A DNA stretch of 64,000 nucleotides. It comes from Sphingomicrobium nitratireducens. GTDB taxonomy: Bacteria; Pseudomonadota; Alphaproteobacteria; Sphingomonadales; Sphingomonadaceae. The notes under the pieces are model-generated. The model worked only from the letters and a program-made list of their open reading frames with translations, had not been told where the DNA came from and searched no databases. This document shows positions 34,357 through 43,354 of the stretch, in pieces. The stretch covers positions 1,963,001 to 2,027,000 of the forward strand of contig NZ_JANJZA010000001.1 in the NCBI RefSeq assembly GCF_026157035.1, in the 5' to 3' direction. The position numbers and the translations under genes are program-made. The stretch's first letter is position 1, and every line of letters starts with the position of its first letter.

Positions 34357-35685
34357 ATGACCCATCCCAAGACCTTTCGAATCAAGAGCTTCGGCTGCCA
34401 GATGAACGTCTATGACGGCGAGCGCATGGCCGAATTGATGGCCGACAAGGGCCTCGCCCCCGCCGCCGACGGCGAGGATGCCGACCTCGTCGTGCTCAAC
34501 ACCTGCCACATCCGCGAGAAAGCGGCCGAGAAGGCCTATTCGGACGTCGGGCGCCTGCGCACGCGCGACGGCGGCAAGCCGATGATCGCGCTGGCCGGCT
34601 GCGTCGCCCAGGCCGAGGGCGCCGAAGCCCAGCGCCGTTCGGACGCGATCGACATCGTGGTCGGCCCGCAGGCCTATCACCGCCTGCCCGAGCTGGTTGC
34701 AGAGGCCGCACAGGGACGACGCCAGGTCGATACGGACATGCCGGTCCTGTCGAAATTCGACGCCATGCCCGCGCGCCGGAAGGTCGGACCGTCCGCCTTC
34801 CTCACCGTGCAGGAAGGTTGCGACAAGTTCTGCACATATTGCGTCGTACCTTATACCCGCGGCGCCGAGGTCAGCCGTCCGTGGAGCGATGTCGTCGGCG
34901 AGGCCGAAGGTCTGGTCGAGGGCGGCGCGCGCGAGATCACGCTGCTCGGTCAGAATGTCTCGGCGTGGCGCGGAATCGATGAGAAGGGCCACGAAGGCGG
35001 TCTCGAGCTGCTGATCCGTCGGCTTGCCAAAATCGATGGCCTGGAGCGCATCCGCTACACGACCAGCCACCCCGCCGACATGGACGAGGGCCTGATCGCC
35101 GCGCACGGCGAGGTCGACAAGCTGATGCCCTACCTCCACCTTCCCGTGCAGTCGGGCAGCGACCGCATTCTCAAGGCGATGAACCGCAGCCACACCGCAG
35201 ACTCCTACCTCGCGCTGATCGAACGTTTTCGCGCCGCGCGGCCCGACATGGCCATTTCCGGAGACTTCATCGTCGGCTTTCCGGGGGAGACCGAGGAAGA
35301 TTTCCAACAAACGCTCGCCATCGTCGATGCGACGCGTTACGCTTCGGCCTATTCGTTCAAATATTCGGCCCGCCCGGGCACTCCGGCGGCCGAGATGAAG
35401 GGAGCGGTCGAACAACACGTGATGGACGACAGGTTGCAGCGCCTCCAGGCGCGCCTCTCCGCCCACAGCCTCGCATTCAACCGGTCGAAGATCGGCGAGA
35501 CGCTGTCCATCCTCATCGACCGCAAGGGCAAGAAGCCCGGCCAGATGATCGGCAAGAGCCCGTGGCTCCAGTCCGTGTTCTGCGAGACCGACGCGTCGAT
35601 CGGCGACCTCGTCGAGGTCGAGATCACCGAGGCGCTTCCCAACAGTCTTGGCGGACGCCGCGTACGTCCGGCGGCGGCCGCCTGA
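34357..35685 (+). CDS. miaB: tRNA-2-methylthio-N6-isopentenyladenosine37 synthase
   Basis: This radical-SAM methylthiotransferase adds the ms2 group to i6A37 of UNN-decoding tRNAs. The protein has 442 aa. The N-terminal UPF0004 domain has its three cluster cysteines (C14 in SFGCQMN, C50 in NTCHIRE, C82 in AGCVAQ). The radical-SAM site is C155-x3-C159-x2-C162 (GCDKFCTYC). A TRAM domain ends the protein. It uses two Fe-S clusters. The stop codon overlaps the phoH start (TGATG). Confidence 0.96.
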   Translation: MTHPKTFRIKSFGCQMNVYDGERMAELMADKGLAPAADGEDADLVVLNTCHIREKAAEKAYSDVGRLRTRDGGKPMIALAGCVAQAEGAEAQRRSDAIDIVVGPQAYHRLPELVAEAAQGRRQVDTDMPVLSKFDAMPARRKVGPSAFLTVQEGCDKFCTYCVVPYTRGAEVSRPWSDVVGEAEGLVEGGAREITLLGQNVSAWRGIDEKGHEGGLELLIRRLAKIDGLERIRYTTSHPADMDEGLIAAHGEVDKLMPYLHLPVQSGSDRILKAMNRSHTADSYLALIERFRAARPDMAISGDFIVGFPGETEEDFQQTLAIVDATRYASAYSFKYSARPGTPAAEMKGAVEQHVMDDRLQRLQARLSAHSLAFNRSKIGETLSILIDRKGKKPGQMIGKSPWLQSVFCETDASIGDLVEVEITEALPNSLGGRRVRPAAAA

Positions 35686-36683
35686 TGGGCAAACGCGCCG
35701 AAGCGGCCGCACCGGTCGAGGAACACGCACGGCTCGAAATCGAGTTCGACCAGCCGTTCCTGCTCGGCCCCCTATTTGGCGAATATGATCGTCACCTGGT
35801 CATCATCGAGGACCGGTTGGGCGTCCATATCGCCGCGCGCGGCAATCGCGTGATGATCGAGGGCGAGGCCGACGCCGCGGCGCGCGCCCGCGAGGTGCTG
35901 ATGGGCCTCTACACTCGTCTCGACCAAGGTCAGGACGTCGATGCCGAAGCGGTCGAGGCCGTGATCGGCATGGCGAACCAGCCCCAGCTCGACGGCATCA
36001 TCAACGAGGAAGTCGCCGACCCGCCGCGCGTGATGATCCGCACGCGCAAGAAGACCATCGTGCCGCGCTCGGCGATGCAGACGAGCTACATGCACGCGCT
36101 CGCCAAGCAGGACATGATCTTCGCGCTCGGCCCTGCGGGCACCGGCAAGACCTACCTTGCGGTCGCGCAGGCGGTCAGCATGCTGATCACCGGCGCGTGC
36201 GAGCGGCTGATCCTCTCTCGCCCTGCGGTCGAGGCCGGCGAACGCCTCGGCTTCCTGCCGGGCGACATGAAGGAGAAGGTCGACCCCTATCTCCGCCCGC
36301 TCTACGACGCGCTCTACGACATGCTGCCGGCCGAACAGGTCGAACGCCGCATCGCGTCGGGCGAGATCGAGATCGCACCGATCGCCTTCATGCGCGGGCG
36401 CACCTTGAACGACGCCTTCATCATCCTCGACGAGGCGCAGAACACCACGCCCGCGCAGATGAAGATGTTCCTGACCCGCTTCGGCATGCGCAGCCGCATG
36501 GTGATCTGCGGCGATCCGATGCAGGTCGACCTGCCCGATCCCGGCGCCTCTGGCCTCGCCGACGCGGTCTCCAAGCTCGAAAAGGTCGACGGTATCGCCA
36601 CGGTGCGCTTCACCGCCGCCGACGTCGTTCGCCATCCGTTGGTCGGGCGCATCGTCGAAGCTTACGAGGGACCCCGCGCCTGA
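35685..36683 (+). CDS. phoH: PhoH-like ATPase
   Basis: This cytoplasmic P-loop NTPase of 332 aa is conserved next to ybeY and thought to act in RNA metabolism. Walker A is GPAGTGKT (149-156). Walker B is IILDEAQNTTPAQMKMFL, followed by VICGDPMQVDLP. The N-terminal 110 residues are KH-like (GVHIAARGNRVMIEGEADAA). It is linked by one-base TGATG overlaps to both miaB and ybeY. Confidence 0.93.
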   Translation: MGKRAEAAAPVEEHARLEIEFDQPFLLGPLFGEYDRHLVIIEDRLGVHIAARGNRVMIEGEADAAARAREVLMGLYTRLDQGQDVDAEAVEAVIGMANQPQLDGIINEEVADPPRVMIRTRKKTIVPRSAMQTSYMHALAKQDMIFALGPAGTGKTYLAVAQAVSMLITGACERLILSRPAVEAGERLGFLPGDMKEKVDPYLRPLYDALYDMLPAEQVERRIASGEIEIAPIAFMRGRTLNDAFIILDEAQNTTPAQMKMFLTRFGMRSRMVICGDPMQVDLPDPGASGLADAVSKLEKVDGIATVRFTAADVVRHPLVGRIVEAYEGPRA

Positions 36684-37192
36684 TGCTCGACATCGCGCTC
36701 GAAACCGATTCCGAATGGGACAGTAGCGGCACCGACTGGGCCACGCTGGCCGACCGCGCCGTGCGCGCGGCCTTTTCCGAGACCCCCCACGCGCCACTTG
36801 CCGAGGGGCCGCGCGCCGTCGAATTGTCGATGGTGCTGACTGGCGATGAGGACGTGCGCGCCCTGAACGCCCAATGGCGCGGCAAGGACAAGCCCACCAA
36901 CGTGCTCAGCTTCCCGATGGTCGAGGCGATTCTTGACGAACCCGCCGACGGCCCGCCGCTCCTGCTCGGCGACATCATCCTCGCCCACGGCGTGTGCAGT
37001 CGCGAGGCCGCCGACAAGGGGATCGCGACCGAGACCCATGCACAGCACCTGATGATCCACGGCACGCTGCACCTCCTCGGCTACGATCATCACGACGACG
37101 ATGAAGCGCATGACATGGAAAGCCGCGAGATCCGCGCACTGGCGGGTCTCGGTCTTCCCGACCCCTATGCCGACCGGCAGGAGGCCTGCTGA
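36683..37192 (+). CDS. ybeY: Endoribonuclease YbeY
   Basis: This zinc-dependent single-strand endoribonuclease of 169 aa is needed for 16S rRNA 3'-end maturation and ribosome quality control. The metal-binding signature is H126-x3-H130-x5-H136 in HGTLHLLGYDH. RGKDKPTNVLSFP is the family's other hallmark. It is coupled to phoH before it and corC after it by TGATG overlaps. Confidence 0.95.
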   Translation: MLDIALETDSEWDSSGTDWATLADRAVRAAFSETPHAPLAEGPRAVELSMVLTGDEDVRALNAQWRGKDKPTNVLSFPMVEAILDEPADGPPLLLGDIILAHGVCSREAADKGIATETHAQHLMIHGTLHLLGYDHHDDDEAHDMESREIRALAGLGLPDPYADRQEAC

Positions 37193-38064
37193 TGGCGACC
37201 CGGCCCGAAGACGATACCGGTTCGCGATGGTGGCGAGGGATGCGCGCGCTGATCTTCGGCGGCGACCACGAGGCCTCGCTTCGCGACACGATCGAGGAAG
37301 CGATCGACGAGGCGGACACCGAGCCGCCCAAGGTCGGCGACCTCTCGCCGCACGAACGGCAGATGCTGCGCAACCTGCTCCATTTCGGCGACCGCACCGC
37401 GGGTGACATCTGCGTGCCCCGCGGCGACATCATCTCGGTTCCCGCCTCGTCCAGCTTCGACGAGCTCGAAGCCGCGTTCGCCGATGCCGAACATAGCCGT
37501 CTGCCCGTCACCGGCGGCAGCCTCGACGAGATCGTCGGGATGATTCACATCAAGGACCTCTTCCAGGCCAAGGTCGGAAGTCGCGACAAGACTACCGAGA
37601 GCCTGCTCAGAAACCCGCTGTTCGTGCCCGAATCGATGGGCGTGATCGACCTCCTCGCGCGCATGCGCACCGAACGCGTCCATCTCGCCATCGTCATCGA
37701 CGAATTCGGCGGCACCGAGGGACTCGTGACGATCGAGGACGTGGTCGAGGAGATCGTCGGCGAGATCGAGGACGAACATGACGAGGAACCCGAGGGCATG
37801 CTCGTCATGCTCGGCGACCATCTGTGGGAAGCCGATGCGCGCGTCGAGCTCGAGGAATTGCAGGAAGAGGTCGATTCCGCGCTCACATGGGAAGAGGACG
37901 AAGTCGACACGCTCGGCGGTCTTGCGCTCATCATGGCCGAGCGCGTTCTCCAGCCGGGCGAGAGCGTCGAGCATCCGACCGGCTGGACGCTCGAATGCAT
38001 TGCCGCCGAACCCAAGAAGATGACCCGCTTCCGCCTCCACGCTCCGGTTCCGACCGAGGAATAA
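37192..38064 (+). CDS. corC: CorC/HlyC-type CBS-domain protein
   Basis: This 290-aa cytoplasmic protein has a CBS pair (about 70-190; VPRGDIISVP and IVIDEFGGTEGLVTIED) and a C-terminal CorC_HlyC domain (about 205-285). There are no DUF21 membrane helices, so it is the soluble CorC type. CorC is associated with magnesium/cobalt efflux in enterics, but the biochemical role is not settled. The EEIVGEIEDEHDEE acidic stretch is typical. It is coupled to ybeY and precedes lnt by 7 bases. Confidence 0.9.
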   Translation: MATRPEDDTGSRWWRGMRALIFGGDHEASLRDTIEEAIDEADTEPPKVGDLSPHERQMLRNLLHFGDRTAGDICVPRGDIISVPASSSFDELEAAFADAEHSRLPVTGGSLDEIVGMIHIKDLFQAKVGSRDKTTESLLRNPLFVPESMGVIDLLARMRTERVHLAIVIDEFGGTEGLVTIEDVVEEIVGEIEDEHDEEPEGMLVMLGDHLWEADARVELEELQEEVDSALTWEEDEVDTLGGLALIMAERVLQPGESVEHPTGWTLECIAAEPKKMTRFRLHAPVPTEE

Positions 38065-38071
38065 GGGCAAC

Positions 38072-39595
38072 GTGACGATCCCGGTCGGTCGCAAGGGGCT
38101 GCTTGCCGCGCTCCTGTTCGGCGCACTGAGCGCGCTCGGCTTCCAGCCGGTCGGGCTGTGGCCGCTGGTCCCGTTCGGTTTCGCTGCCTTGCTCTGGCTG
38201 CTGTCGGCCGCGCCGCGCCTCAGACGCGCGCTCGCGCTGGGCTGGGCGTTCGGCGTCGGCCAATTCCTTGTCGGCCTCAACTGGATCGCGACCGCCTTCA
38301 CCTTCCAGGCCGAAATGCCGGCCTGGCTCGGGTGGGTCGCTGTCTTCCTCCTCTCGCTCTATCTCGCCGTCTATCCAGCACTGGCAGCCGGCCTGTCGTG
38401 GCGTTTCGGGCGCGCGCGCCCGCTGGCGGCGGTTCTTGCGCTCGCGGGCGGTTGGGCGATTGCGGAGTGGCTGCGGGCCACCATGTTCACCGGCTTCGCG
38501 TGGAATCCGGCGGGCGTCGCCCTGGTCGACACGCCGTGGCGCGCGATCGCGCCGTTCGTCGGGACTTATGGCCTCTCGCTCCTGAGCGTGCTGATGGGCG
38601 GCGCCTTGTGGCTCGGGCTCGCACGGCGAACCAGCGAGGCGATGGTGATGGCCGCACTCCTCGCCCTGTGCGGCCTGGTCGGCGGGCTCCATGCCGCAAC
38701 CCCCTACACCGACACGCCGATCCGCATCGTCCAGCCCAACATCGACCAGGCGGACAAGTGGCGCGACGGCTTCGACCGCGTTGCCGCCGAGAAGCTCTAT
38801 GCCCTGTCGACCCGGCAGGGCCGCGCAGGGCCGACGCTCCTTTTGTGGCCCGAGGCGGCGGTGGTCGACCCGGTAGAAGACGAGCGACTGTACGGCGCCC
38901 CCGCCGCGCGGTTCGAGCGGTTGCGCGCGATCCGCTCGCTGCGCGAAGGCGACCTACTTCTGACCGGCGGGCTCGGCGTCCAATCGACCGACGGCTACAA
39001 GGTCGCGGGCGCCACCAACTCGGTGTACGCGATCGACACCAAGGGAGAGATCGTCGCGCGGTACGACAAGGCGCACCTCGTCCCCTACGGCGAATATCTC
39101 CCGATGCGAACGATCCTCGAGCCGATCGGCCTGTCGCGGCTCGCGCCGGGAAGCCTCGACTTCACCTTCGGCCCCGGCGCGCGCAGCCTCGACCTCGGCC
39201 ACTTCGGCACGGTCGGCCTGCAGGTCTGTTACGAGATCATCTTCTCCGGCCAGGTCGTCGACCGCTCCGACCGCCCCGACTTCATCTTCAATCCCTCCAA
39301 CGATGCATGGTTCGGCGCATTCGGCCCGCCCCAGCATCTTGCGCAGGCCCGGCTACGCGCAGCAGAAGAAGGGCTGCCCGTCGTCCGCGCGACCCCGACC
39401 GGGATCAGCGCGGTCGTCGATGCGCGTGGACGCCTGCTCGATCGTATCGGCTGGCGCGAAGCCGGGATCATCGACGGGGTGCTGCCGGGTGCGCTCGCCC
39501 CGACCCCTTTCGCTCGGCTAGGCAACCTCCTTCCGCTGCTGCTGGCCGCCGGTTCGCTCCTGATCGCCATTGCCCTTGGCAGGGGGCGTCGTTAG
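38072..39595 (+). CDS. lnt: Apolipoprotein N-acyltransferase
   Basis: This inner-membrane enzyme adds the third acyl chain to the N-terminal cysteine of lipoproteins. Several lipoproteins encoded in the window, such as those at 8683 and 24677, are expected clients. The protein has 507 aa with about six N-terminal membrane helices and then a periplasmic nitrilase-fold domain with triad E261 (WPEAAV), K333 ([12 protein letters not shown]) and C386 (LQVCYE). A final helix follows near residue 495. The start is GTG (38072). Confidence 0.95.
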   Translation: MTIPVGRKGLLAALLFGALSALGFQPVGLWPLVPFGFAALLWLLSAAPRLRRALALGWAFGVGQFLVGLNWIATAFTFQAEMPAWLGWVAVFLLSLYLAVYPALAAGLSWRFGRARPLAAVLALAGGWAIAEWLRATMFTGFAWNPAGVALVDTPWRAIAPFVGTYGLSLLSVLMGGALWLGLARRTSEAMVMAALLALCGLVGGLHAATPYTDTPIRIVQPNIDQADKWRDGFDRVAAEKLYALSTRQGRAGPTLLLWPEAAVVDPVEDERLYGAPAARFERLRAIRSLREGDLLLTGGLGVQSTDGYKVAGATNSVYAIDTKGEIVARYDKAHLVPYGEYLPMRTILEPIGLSRLAPGSLDFTFGPGARSLDLGHFGTVGLQVCYEIIFSGQVVDRSDRPDFIFNPSNDAWFGAFGPPQHLAQARLRAAEEGLPVVRATPTGISAVVDARGRLLDRIGWREAGIIDGVLPGALAPTPFARLGNLLPLLLAAGSLLIAIALGRGRR

Positions 39596-39651
39596 ACATC
39601 TCGAAAGCCCGGCCCGGGCATCGTCATCCCAGAAGGTTTAGCCACTCGGCC

Positions 39652-40866
39652 ATGCGCACGTCCTACCTCTTCACTTCCGAAAGCGTTTCCGAAGGTCATC
39701 CCGACAAGGTCGCAGACCAGATTTCGGACGCCATCGTCGACCTGTTCCTGTCGAAGGACCCCGAAGCGCGCGTCGCGTGCGAGACGCTGGTCACTACCGA
39801 CCGCGTGATCCTCGCGGGCGAGATCCGCGGCCAGGGCGTGATGGACAAGGACGGTGAATGGTCGCCCGGCATCCAGCGCGAGATCGAGGACAAGGTGCGC
39901 GCCACGGTCAAGCGCATCGGTTACGAGCAGAAGGGCTTCCACTGGGATCGCCTGACCTTCGAGAATTTCCTTCACGGCCAGAGCGCGGATATCGCGATGG
40001 GCGTCGATGCCAGCGGCAACAAGGACGAAGGCGCGGGCGACCAGGGCATCATGTTCGGCTTCGCCTGCGACGAGACGCCCGATTTCATGCCGGCCGCGAT
40101 CGACTACAGCCACAAGATCCTCCAGCAGCTTGCCGACGACCGCCATTCGGGCGCGGCGCCCTTCCTCGAACCCGACGCCAAGAGCCAGGTGACTTTGCGC
40201 TACGAGGACGGACGTCCAGTGGCCTGCACCGCAATCGTCGTGTCGACCCAGCACGTCGAGGGCTATGACGAGGGCGCCAGGCTCGAGGAGCTTCACGCCT
40301 ACGTGAAAAAGGCGGTCGCAAAGGTCATGCCCGCGGGCCTGCTGTCCGACGACACGGCCTATCACATCAATCCGACCGGCAAGTTCGTGATCGGCGGGCC
40401 CGACGGCGATGCCGGCATCACCGGACGCAAGATCATCGTCGACACCTATGGCGGCGCGGCGCCGCATGGCGGCGGCGCCTTCTCGGGCAAGGACCCGACC
40501 AAGGTCGACCGCTCGGCCGCCTATGTCTCGCGCTACCTGGCCAAGAACATCGTCGCCGCGGGCCTCGCCAAGCGCTGCACGATCCAGCTTGCCTACGCGA
40601 TCGGGGTCAGCCAGCCGCTGTCGCTCTACGTCGACACGCACGGCACCGGGACCGTTCCCGACGACGCCGTCGAAGCGGCAATCTTCTCGATCGACCGGCT
40701 CGGCGGGCTCACCCCGCGCGCGATCCGCACGCTTCTCGGCCTGAACAAGCCGATCTACGAGAAAAGTGCGGCCTACGGCCACTTCGGACGCGAGCCGGAC
40801 GGCGATTTCTTCCCGTGGGAAAAGACCGACCTCGTCGACGACCTGCGCGCGGCGCTTTCGGCCTAA
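39652..40866 (+). CDS. metK: S-adenosylmethionine synthetase
   Basis: This enzyme makes S-adenosylmethionine from methionine and ATP and supplies the methyltransferases of the window (TrmB, MiaB). The protein has 404 aa. The N-terminal [20 protein letters not shown], the ATP-binding [10 protein letters not shown] and the loop [16 protein letters not shown] are all present. The ATG at 39652 is preceded by 56 bases after lnt. A short GC hairpin (39608-39620) lies there, but I recognise no SAM riboswitch. It is the last gene of the run and overlaps the convergent GGDEF gene by 4 bases. Confidence 0.96.
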   Translation: MRTSYLFTSESVSEGHPDKVADQISDAIVDLFLSKDPEARVACETLVTTDRVILAGEIRGQGVMDKDGEWSPGIQREIEDKVRATVKRIGYEQKGFHWDRLTFENFLHGQSADIAMGVDASGNKDEGAGDQGIMFGFACDETPDFMPAAIDYSHKILQQLADDRHSGAAPFLEPDAKSQVTLRYEDGRPVACTAIVVSTQHVEGYDEGARLEELHAYVKKAVAKVMPAGLLSDDTAYHINPTGKFVIGGPDGDAGITGRKIIVDTYGGAAPHGGGAFSGKDPTKVDRSAAYVSRYLAKNIVAAGLAKRCTIQLAYAIGVSQPLSLYVDTHGTGTVPDDAVEAAIFSIDRLGGLTPRAIRTLLGLNKPIYEKSAAYGHFGREPDGDFFPWEKTDLVDDLRAALSA

Positions 40867-42029
40867 GCGGCGACGCCGCTTCCCTGGAGCGCGCGCGGCG
40901 CATCGGCCGAGACGACCTTGCCGCGCCCGTTCTCCTTGCCGCGATAGACGGCCTGGTCGGCGCGGCGCATCGCTTCCTCGATGCTCGCATCGCCCTCGCG
41001 GCGGGCATAGCCGACGCAGGCACTGGCGCGATAACCCGCGAGCGCGCCCTCGAACTGCAATTCGCGGATGACGTCGAGTGCGCGGGTCGCCAGCTGGTCG
41101 ATCCGGTCGCAGCGCTCTTCCTCGAGGAGCACGATGAACTCCTCGCCGCCGAAGCGGGTGATGCGCCGGTCGCCGATCGCACCGCGTAGCGCACGCGCCA
41201 CCGCGCGCAGCACTTCATCGCCCGCCTCGTGCCCGAAGCGGTCGTTGACGTCCTTGAAATGGTCGAGGTCGAGCGCGATGACCCCGCCGCAGCGCCAGCG
41301 TCCGCGTTCGTCCGCCCCGATCGCGCGGTCGAGCGCACGGCGGTTGCCCAGCCCCGTCAGCGCGTCGGTGGTCGACGCGCGGCTTTCGCGCCGGATCGCG
41401 TCGATGCCGATCGCGACGAGCAGCACCAGTCCGAGCATGAACCCGATCAGCGCGGAGGCGACGTGGAAGGTGATGTTGTAGAAGCTGTCGAAGAAGTTGG
41501 CAGGGTGGTCGACGTCCGGGTTGATGGTAAACAAGAGGCCCCGGATCGCATAGGACAAGGCCGCAAGCGCCAGGGCGACCACCACTAGCCGGTCGACCAG
41601 CGTGCCGAGCTTCCATTCGGTCTTCCACTTCAGCACGGGAACGATCATCGCGAGTGCGACCAGCTGGACGAGCACGAGCCGGACCTCGGCCGACGGACCG
41701 ACCGGGCTGCTCGGCATGAAAAGGATGGCCGCGACGACACCGATCGCCGGGGTCGCGACGGGCAAAAGCCGGTCGCGACGCGCGACGAAGGCCTTGAGGA
41801 TCAGCCCGACCGAAGCGAGATGCGCAACCAGCGCGGCGTGGCGCAGCCAGTCATTGTCGACCGGACGGAGCGCGTCGAGCAGGATGCCCGCGCCCGCCAC
41901 GAAGAATGCGACCGCCCCCCAGCGCGCGCTCACCATCTTGCGATCGGCCACTGCCAAGGCACCGAGCAGGATGCCGAACAGGACGAACATCCCGGGCACC
42001 ATGAAAAAGAACAGCCGGAGATCGGCCAC
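40863..42029 (-). CDS. Membrane-bound diguanylate cyclase (GGDEF)
   Basis: This 388-aa protein has about seven N-terminal membrane helices (residues 5-210) and a C-terminal GGDEF domain that would make cyclic di-GMP. The active-site segment is [11 protein letters not shown] (about 292-302), and [19 protein letters not shown] is the nucleotide-binding part. The RxxD inhibitory site normally found just before the active loop is not recognisable ([14 protein letters not shown]). The membrane region may sense an unknown signal. No EAL domain is present. The gene is divergent from trmB. Confidence 0.9.
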   Translation of the reverse strand: MADLRLFFFMVPGMFVLFGILLGALAVADRKMVSARWGAVAFFVAGAGILLDALRPVDNDWLRHAALVAHLASVGLILKAFVARRDRLLPVATPAIGVVAAILFMPSSPVGPSAEVRLVLVQLVALAMIVPVLKWKTEWKLGTLVDRLVVVALALAALSYAIRGLLFTINPDVDHPANFFDSFYNITFHVASALIGFMLGLVLLVAIGIDAIRRESRASTTDALTGLGNRRALDRAIGADERGRWRCGGVIALDLDHFKDVNDRFGHEAGDEVLRAVARALRGAIGDRRITRFGGEEFIVLLEEERCDRIDQLATRALDVIRELQFEGALAGYRASACVGYARREGDASIEEAMRRADQAVYRGKENGRGKVVSADAPRALQGSGVAA

Positions 42030-42087
42030 GACACGTACCCCCTACGCGAACTGGATCCCGCCACCTCCACTAACCGACTGAAAAGGC

Positions 42088-42106
42088 GCTGGAAAGTGCT
42101 GGAAAG
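42088..42106. repeat. Two tandem GCTGGAAAG motifs with 10-bp period
   Basis: GCTGGAAAG occurs at 42088-42096 and again at 42098-42106, one helical turn apart. This spacing is typical of phased protein-binding sites. It lies between the divergent GGDEF and trmB starts, 59 bases from the former. Confidence 0.5.
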
Positions 42107-42131
42107 CCACATCGGTCAACAAAATCGATGC

Positions 42132-42179
42132 TGCCCCGCACCGACCGGCGCCCTTTGGCGTCTTTTTTGCGGCGGGGCA
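42132..42179 (+). promoter_or_regulatory. Terminator-like nested hairpin in the trmB leader
   Basis: An inner stem, GGCGCC (42147-42152) with GGCGTC (42157-42162), has a 4-base loop and is followed by T6 (42163-42168). An outer 8-bp perfect stem TGCCCCGC (42132-42139) / GCGGGGCA (42172-42179) encloses it. No plus-strand gene ends just upstream, so this looks more like a leader attenuator of trmB than an ordinary gene-end terminator. Confidence 0.5.
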
Positions 42180-42219
42180 ATGCTTGTCCTTTCTCGGCGC
42201 AACGCCTAATCGGCGCGCC

Positions 42220-42924
42220 ATGACTGCGTACAAGACCGGCGACCCCACCACGCTCAACCGCCTCTACGGCCGCTCGAGCGGGCACAAGCTGCGCAAGGGC
42301 CAGCAGGATCTGGTCGATACACTGCTTCCCCAGATTGCGGTGCCGGATGACGGCGAGATCACGAGCCGTGCGATGTTCGGCGACGAGCGCCCGATGCACT
42401 TCGAGATCGGCTTCGGCGGGGGCGAGCATCTCGCCTTTCGCGCCGATCTCCTCCCCGACCACGGCTTCGTCGGCTGCGAGCCCTTCGTAAATGGCGTCGC
42501 GCAGGCGCTCACTCACATCCGCGACGGCAGCCTCGCCAATGTCCGCCTTCACATGGGCGACGCGCTCGAGGTGCTGCGCCGGGTGCCCGACGGCACCTTG
42601 AGTTTCGTCTATCTGCTCCACCCCGACCCCTGGCCCAAGGCGCGCCACGCCAAGCGGCGCATGATGAACGACGGCCCGGTCGACCTGATCGCCTCCAAGC
42701 TCAAGTCGGGCGGCGAATTTCGCGTCGCGACCGACCACCCGGTCTATCTCGAATGGGCGCTGCTGGTGATGCAGCGCGACAAGCATCGCGACCAGTTCGA
42801 CTGGGTGATCGAGGACGCTGCGGGCTTCCTCGAAAAGCCGGGCGGCTGGGTCGACACGCGCTATGCCGCTAAGGCCCGTCGCGAGGGTCGGCGACCCTAT
42901 TACCTGCGCTATCGCCGCCGCTAG
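42220..42924 (+). CDS. trmB: tRNA (guanine-N7-)-methyltransferase
   Basis: This enzyme methylates G46 in the variable loop of tRNAs using S-adenosylmethionine. The protein has 234 aa. The SAM motif is HFEIGFGGGEHLAFRA. The family signature YLLHPDPWPKARHAKRR and the later GGEFRVATDHPVY are present. The ATG at 42220 was chosen as the standard start (MTAYKTGDPTTLNRLYGR). It converges with a small secreted-protein gene with a 4-base overlap. Confidence 0.94.
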   Translation: MTAYKTGDPTTLNRLYGRSSGHKLRKGQQDLVDTLLPQIAVPDDGEITSRAMFGDERPMHFEIGFGGGEHLAFRADLLPDHGFVGCEPFVNGVAQALTHIRDGSLANVRLHMGDALEVLRRVPDGTLSFVYLLHPDPWPKARHAKRRMMNDGPVDLIASKLKSGGEFRVATDHPVYLEWALLVMQRDKHRDQFDWVIEDAAGFLEKPGGWVDTRYAAKARREGRRPYYLRYRRR

Positions 42925-43277
42925 CCGCGGCAGCGCACCCAGCGTACGGTCTCGCCCTGTCGGAGCGTGCCGTCGAAGCTGTGCGTCTCGTCATTCCAGC
43001 GCGCATCGATGCGCGCGAACAATTGGTCGCGCGTCTCGTCGGTAAGGTCGACCAAGAGCCGTTCGCGATCGAGCCACGACTGGACCACGACCATCTTCTC
43101 CCAGTGGCCCTCGACGCGCATGCTCGCCCACATGCCGGTGGAGACCTGCGCGTGGCCGAACCCCAGGCTGATCGTCGTGGGCGCACCGGACGCGGTCTCG
43201 CAGATAAGTTCGCCCGTTGCATGGGCGGGACCAGCGAGCGCTATTGAGATGCAGAGGAAAGAAACCAACCTTTTCAT
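42921..43277 (-). CDS. Small secreted protein of unknown function
   Basis: This 118-aa protein has a clear signal peptide (MKRLVSFLCISIALAGPAHA). The mature part begins TGELICETASGAPT and ends RWVRCRG, with two cysteines that could pair. It is rich in Trp and charged residues, probably a small beta protein. I do not recognise a family. It is divergent from cysK, with 77 bases between. Confidence 0.65.
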   Translation of the reverse strand: MKRLVSFLCISIALAGPAHATGELICETASGAPTTISLGFGHAQVSTGMWASMRVEGHWEKMVVVQSWLDRERLLVDLTDETRDQLFARIDARWNDETHSFDGTLRQGETVRWVRCRG

Positions 43278-43302
43278 GATCTTGGCGATATCGAGCCATG
43301 CG

Positions 43303-43337
43303 TGAACGGCGGCTGACCCTTCTTTCTCGGCCGTTCA
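43303..43337. promoter_or_regulatory. 8-bp inverted repeat upstream of cysK
   Basis: TGAACGGC (43303-43310) and GCCGTTCA (43330-43337) are perfect inverted repeats with a 19-base spacer. They end 17 bases before the cysK ATG. They could be an operator or an mRNA hairpin. No T-run follows. Confidence 0.4.
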
Positions 43338-43354
43338 ATGCCTAGCTAGGACGC

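Noticed and set aside
39596-39651. Possible SAM riboswitch upstream of metK
   Set aside because: Only a short GC hairpin is seen in 56 bases. None of the conserved cores of SAM-II or SAM/SAH riboswitches can be drawn.
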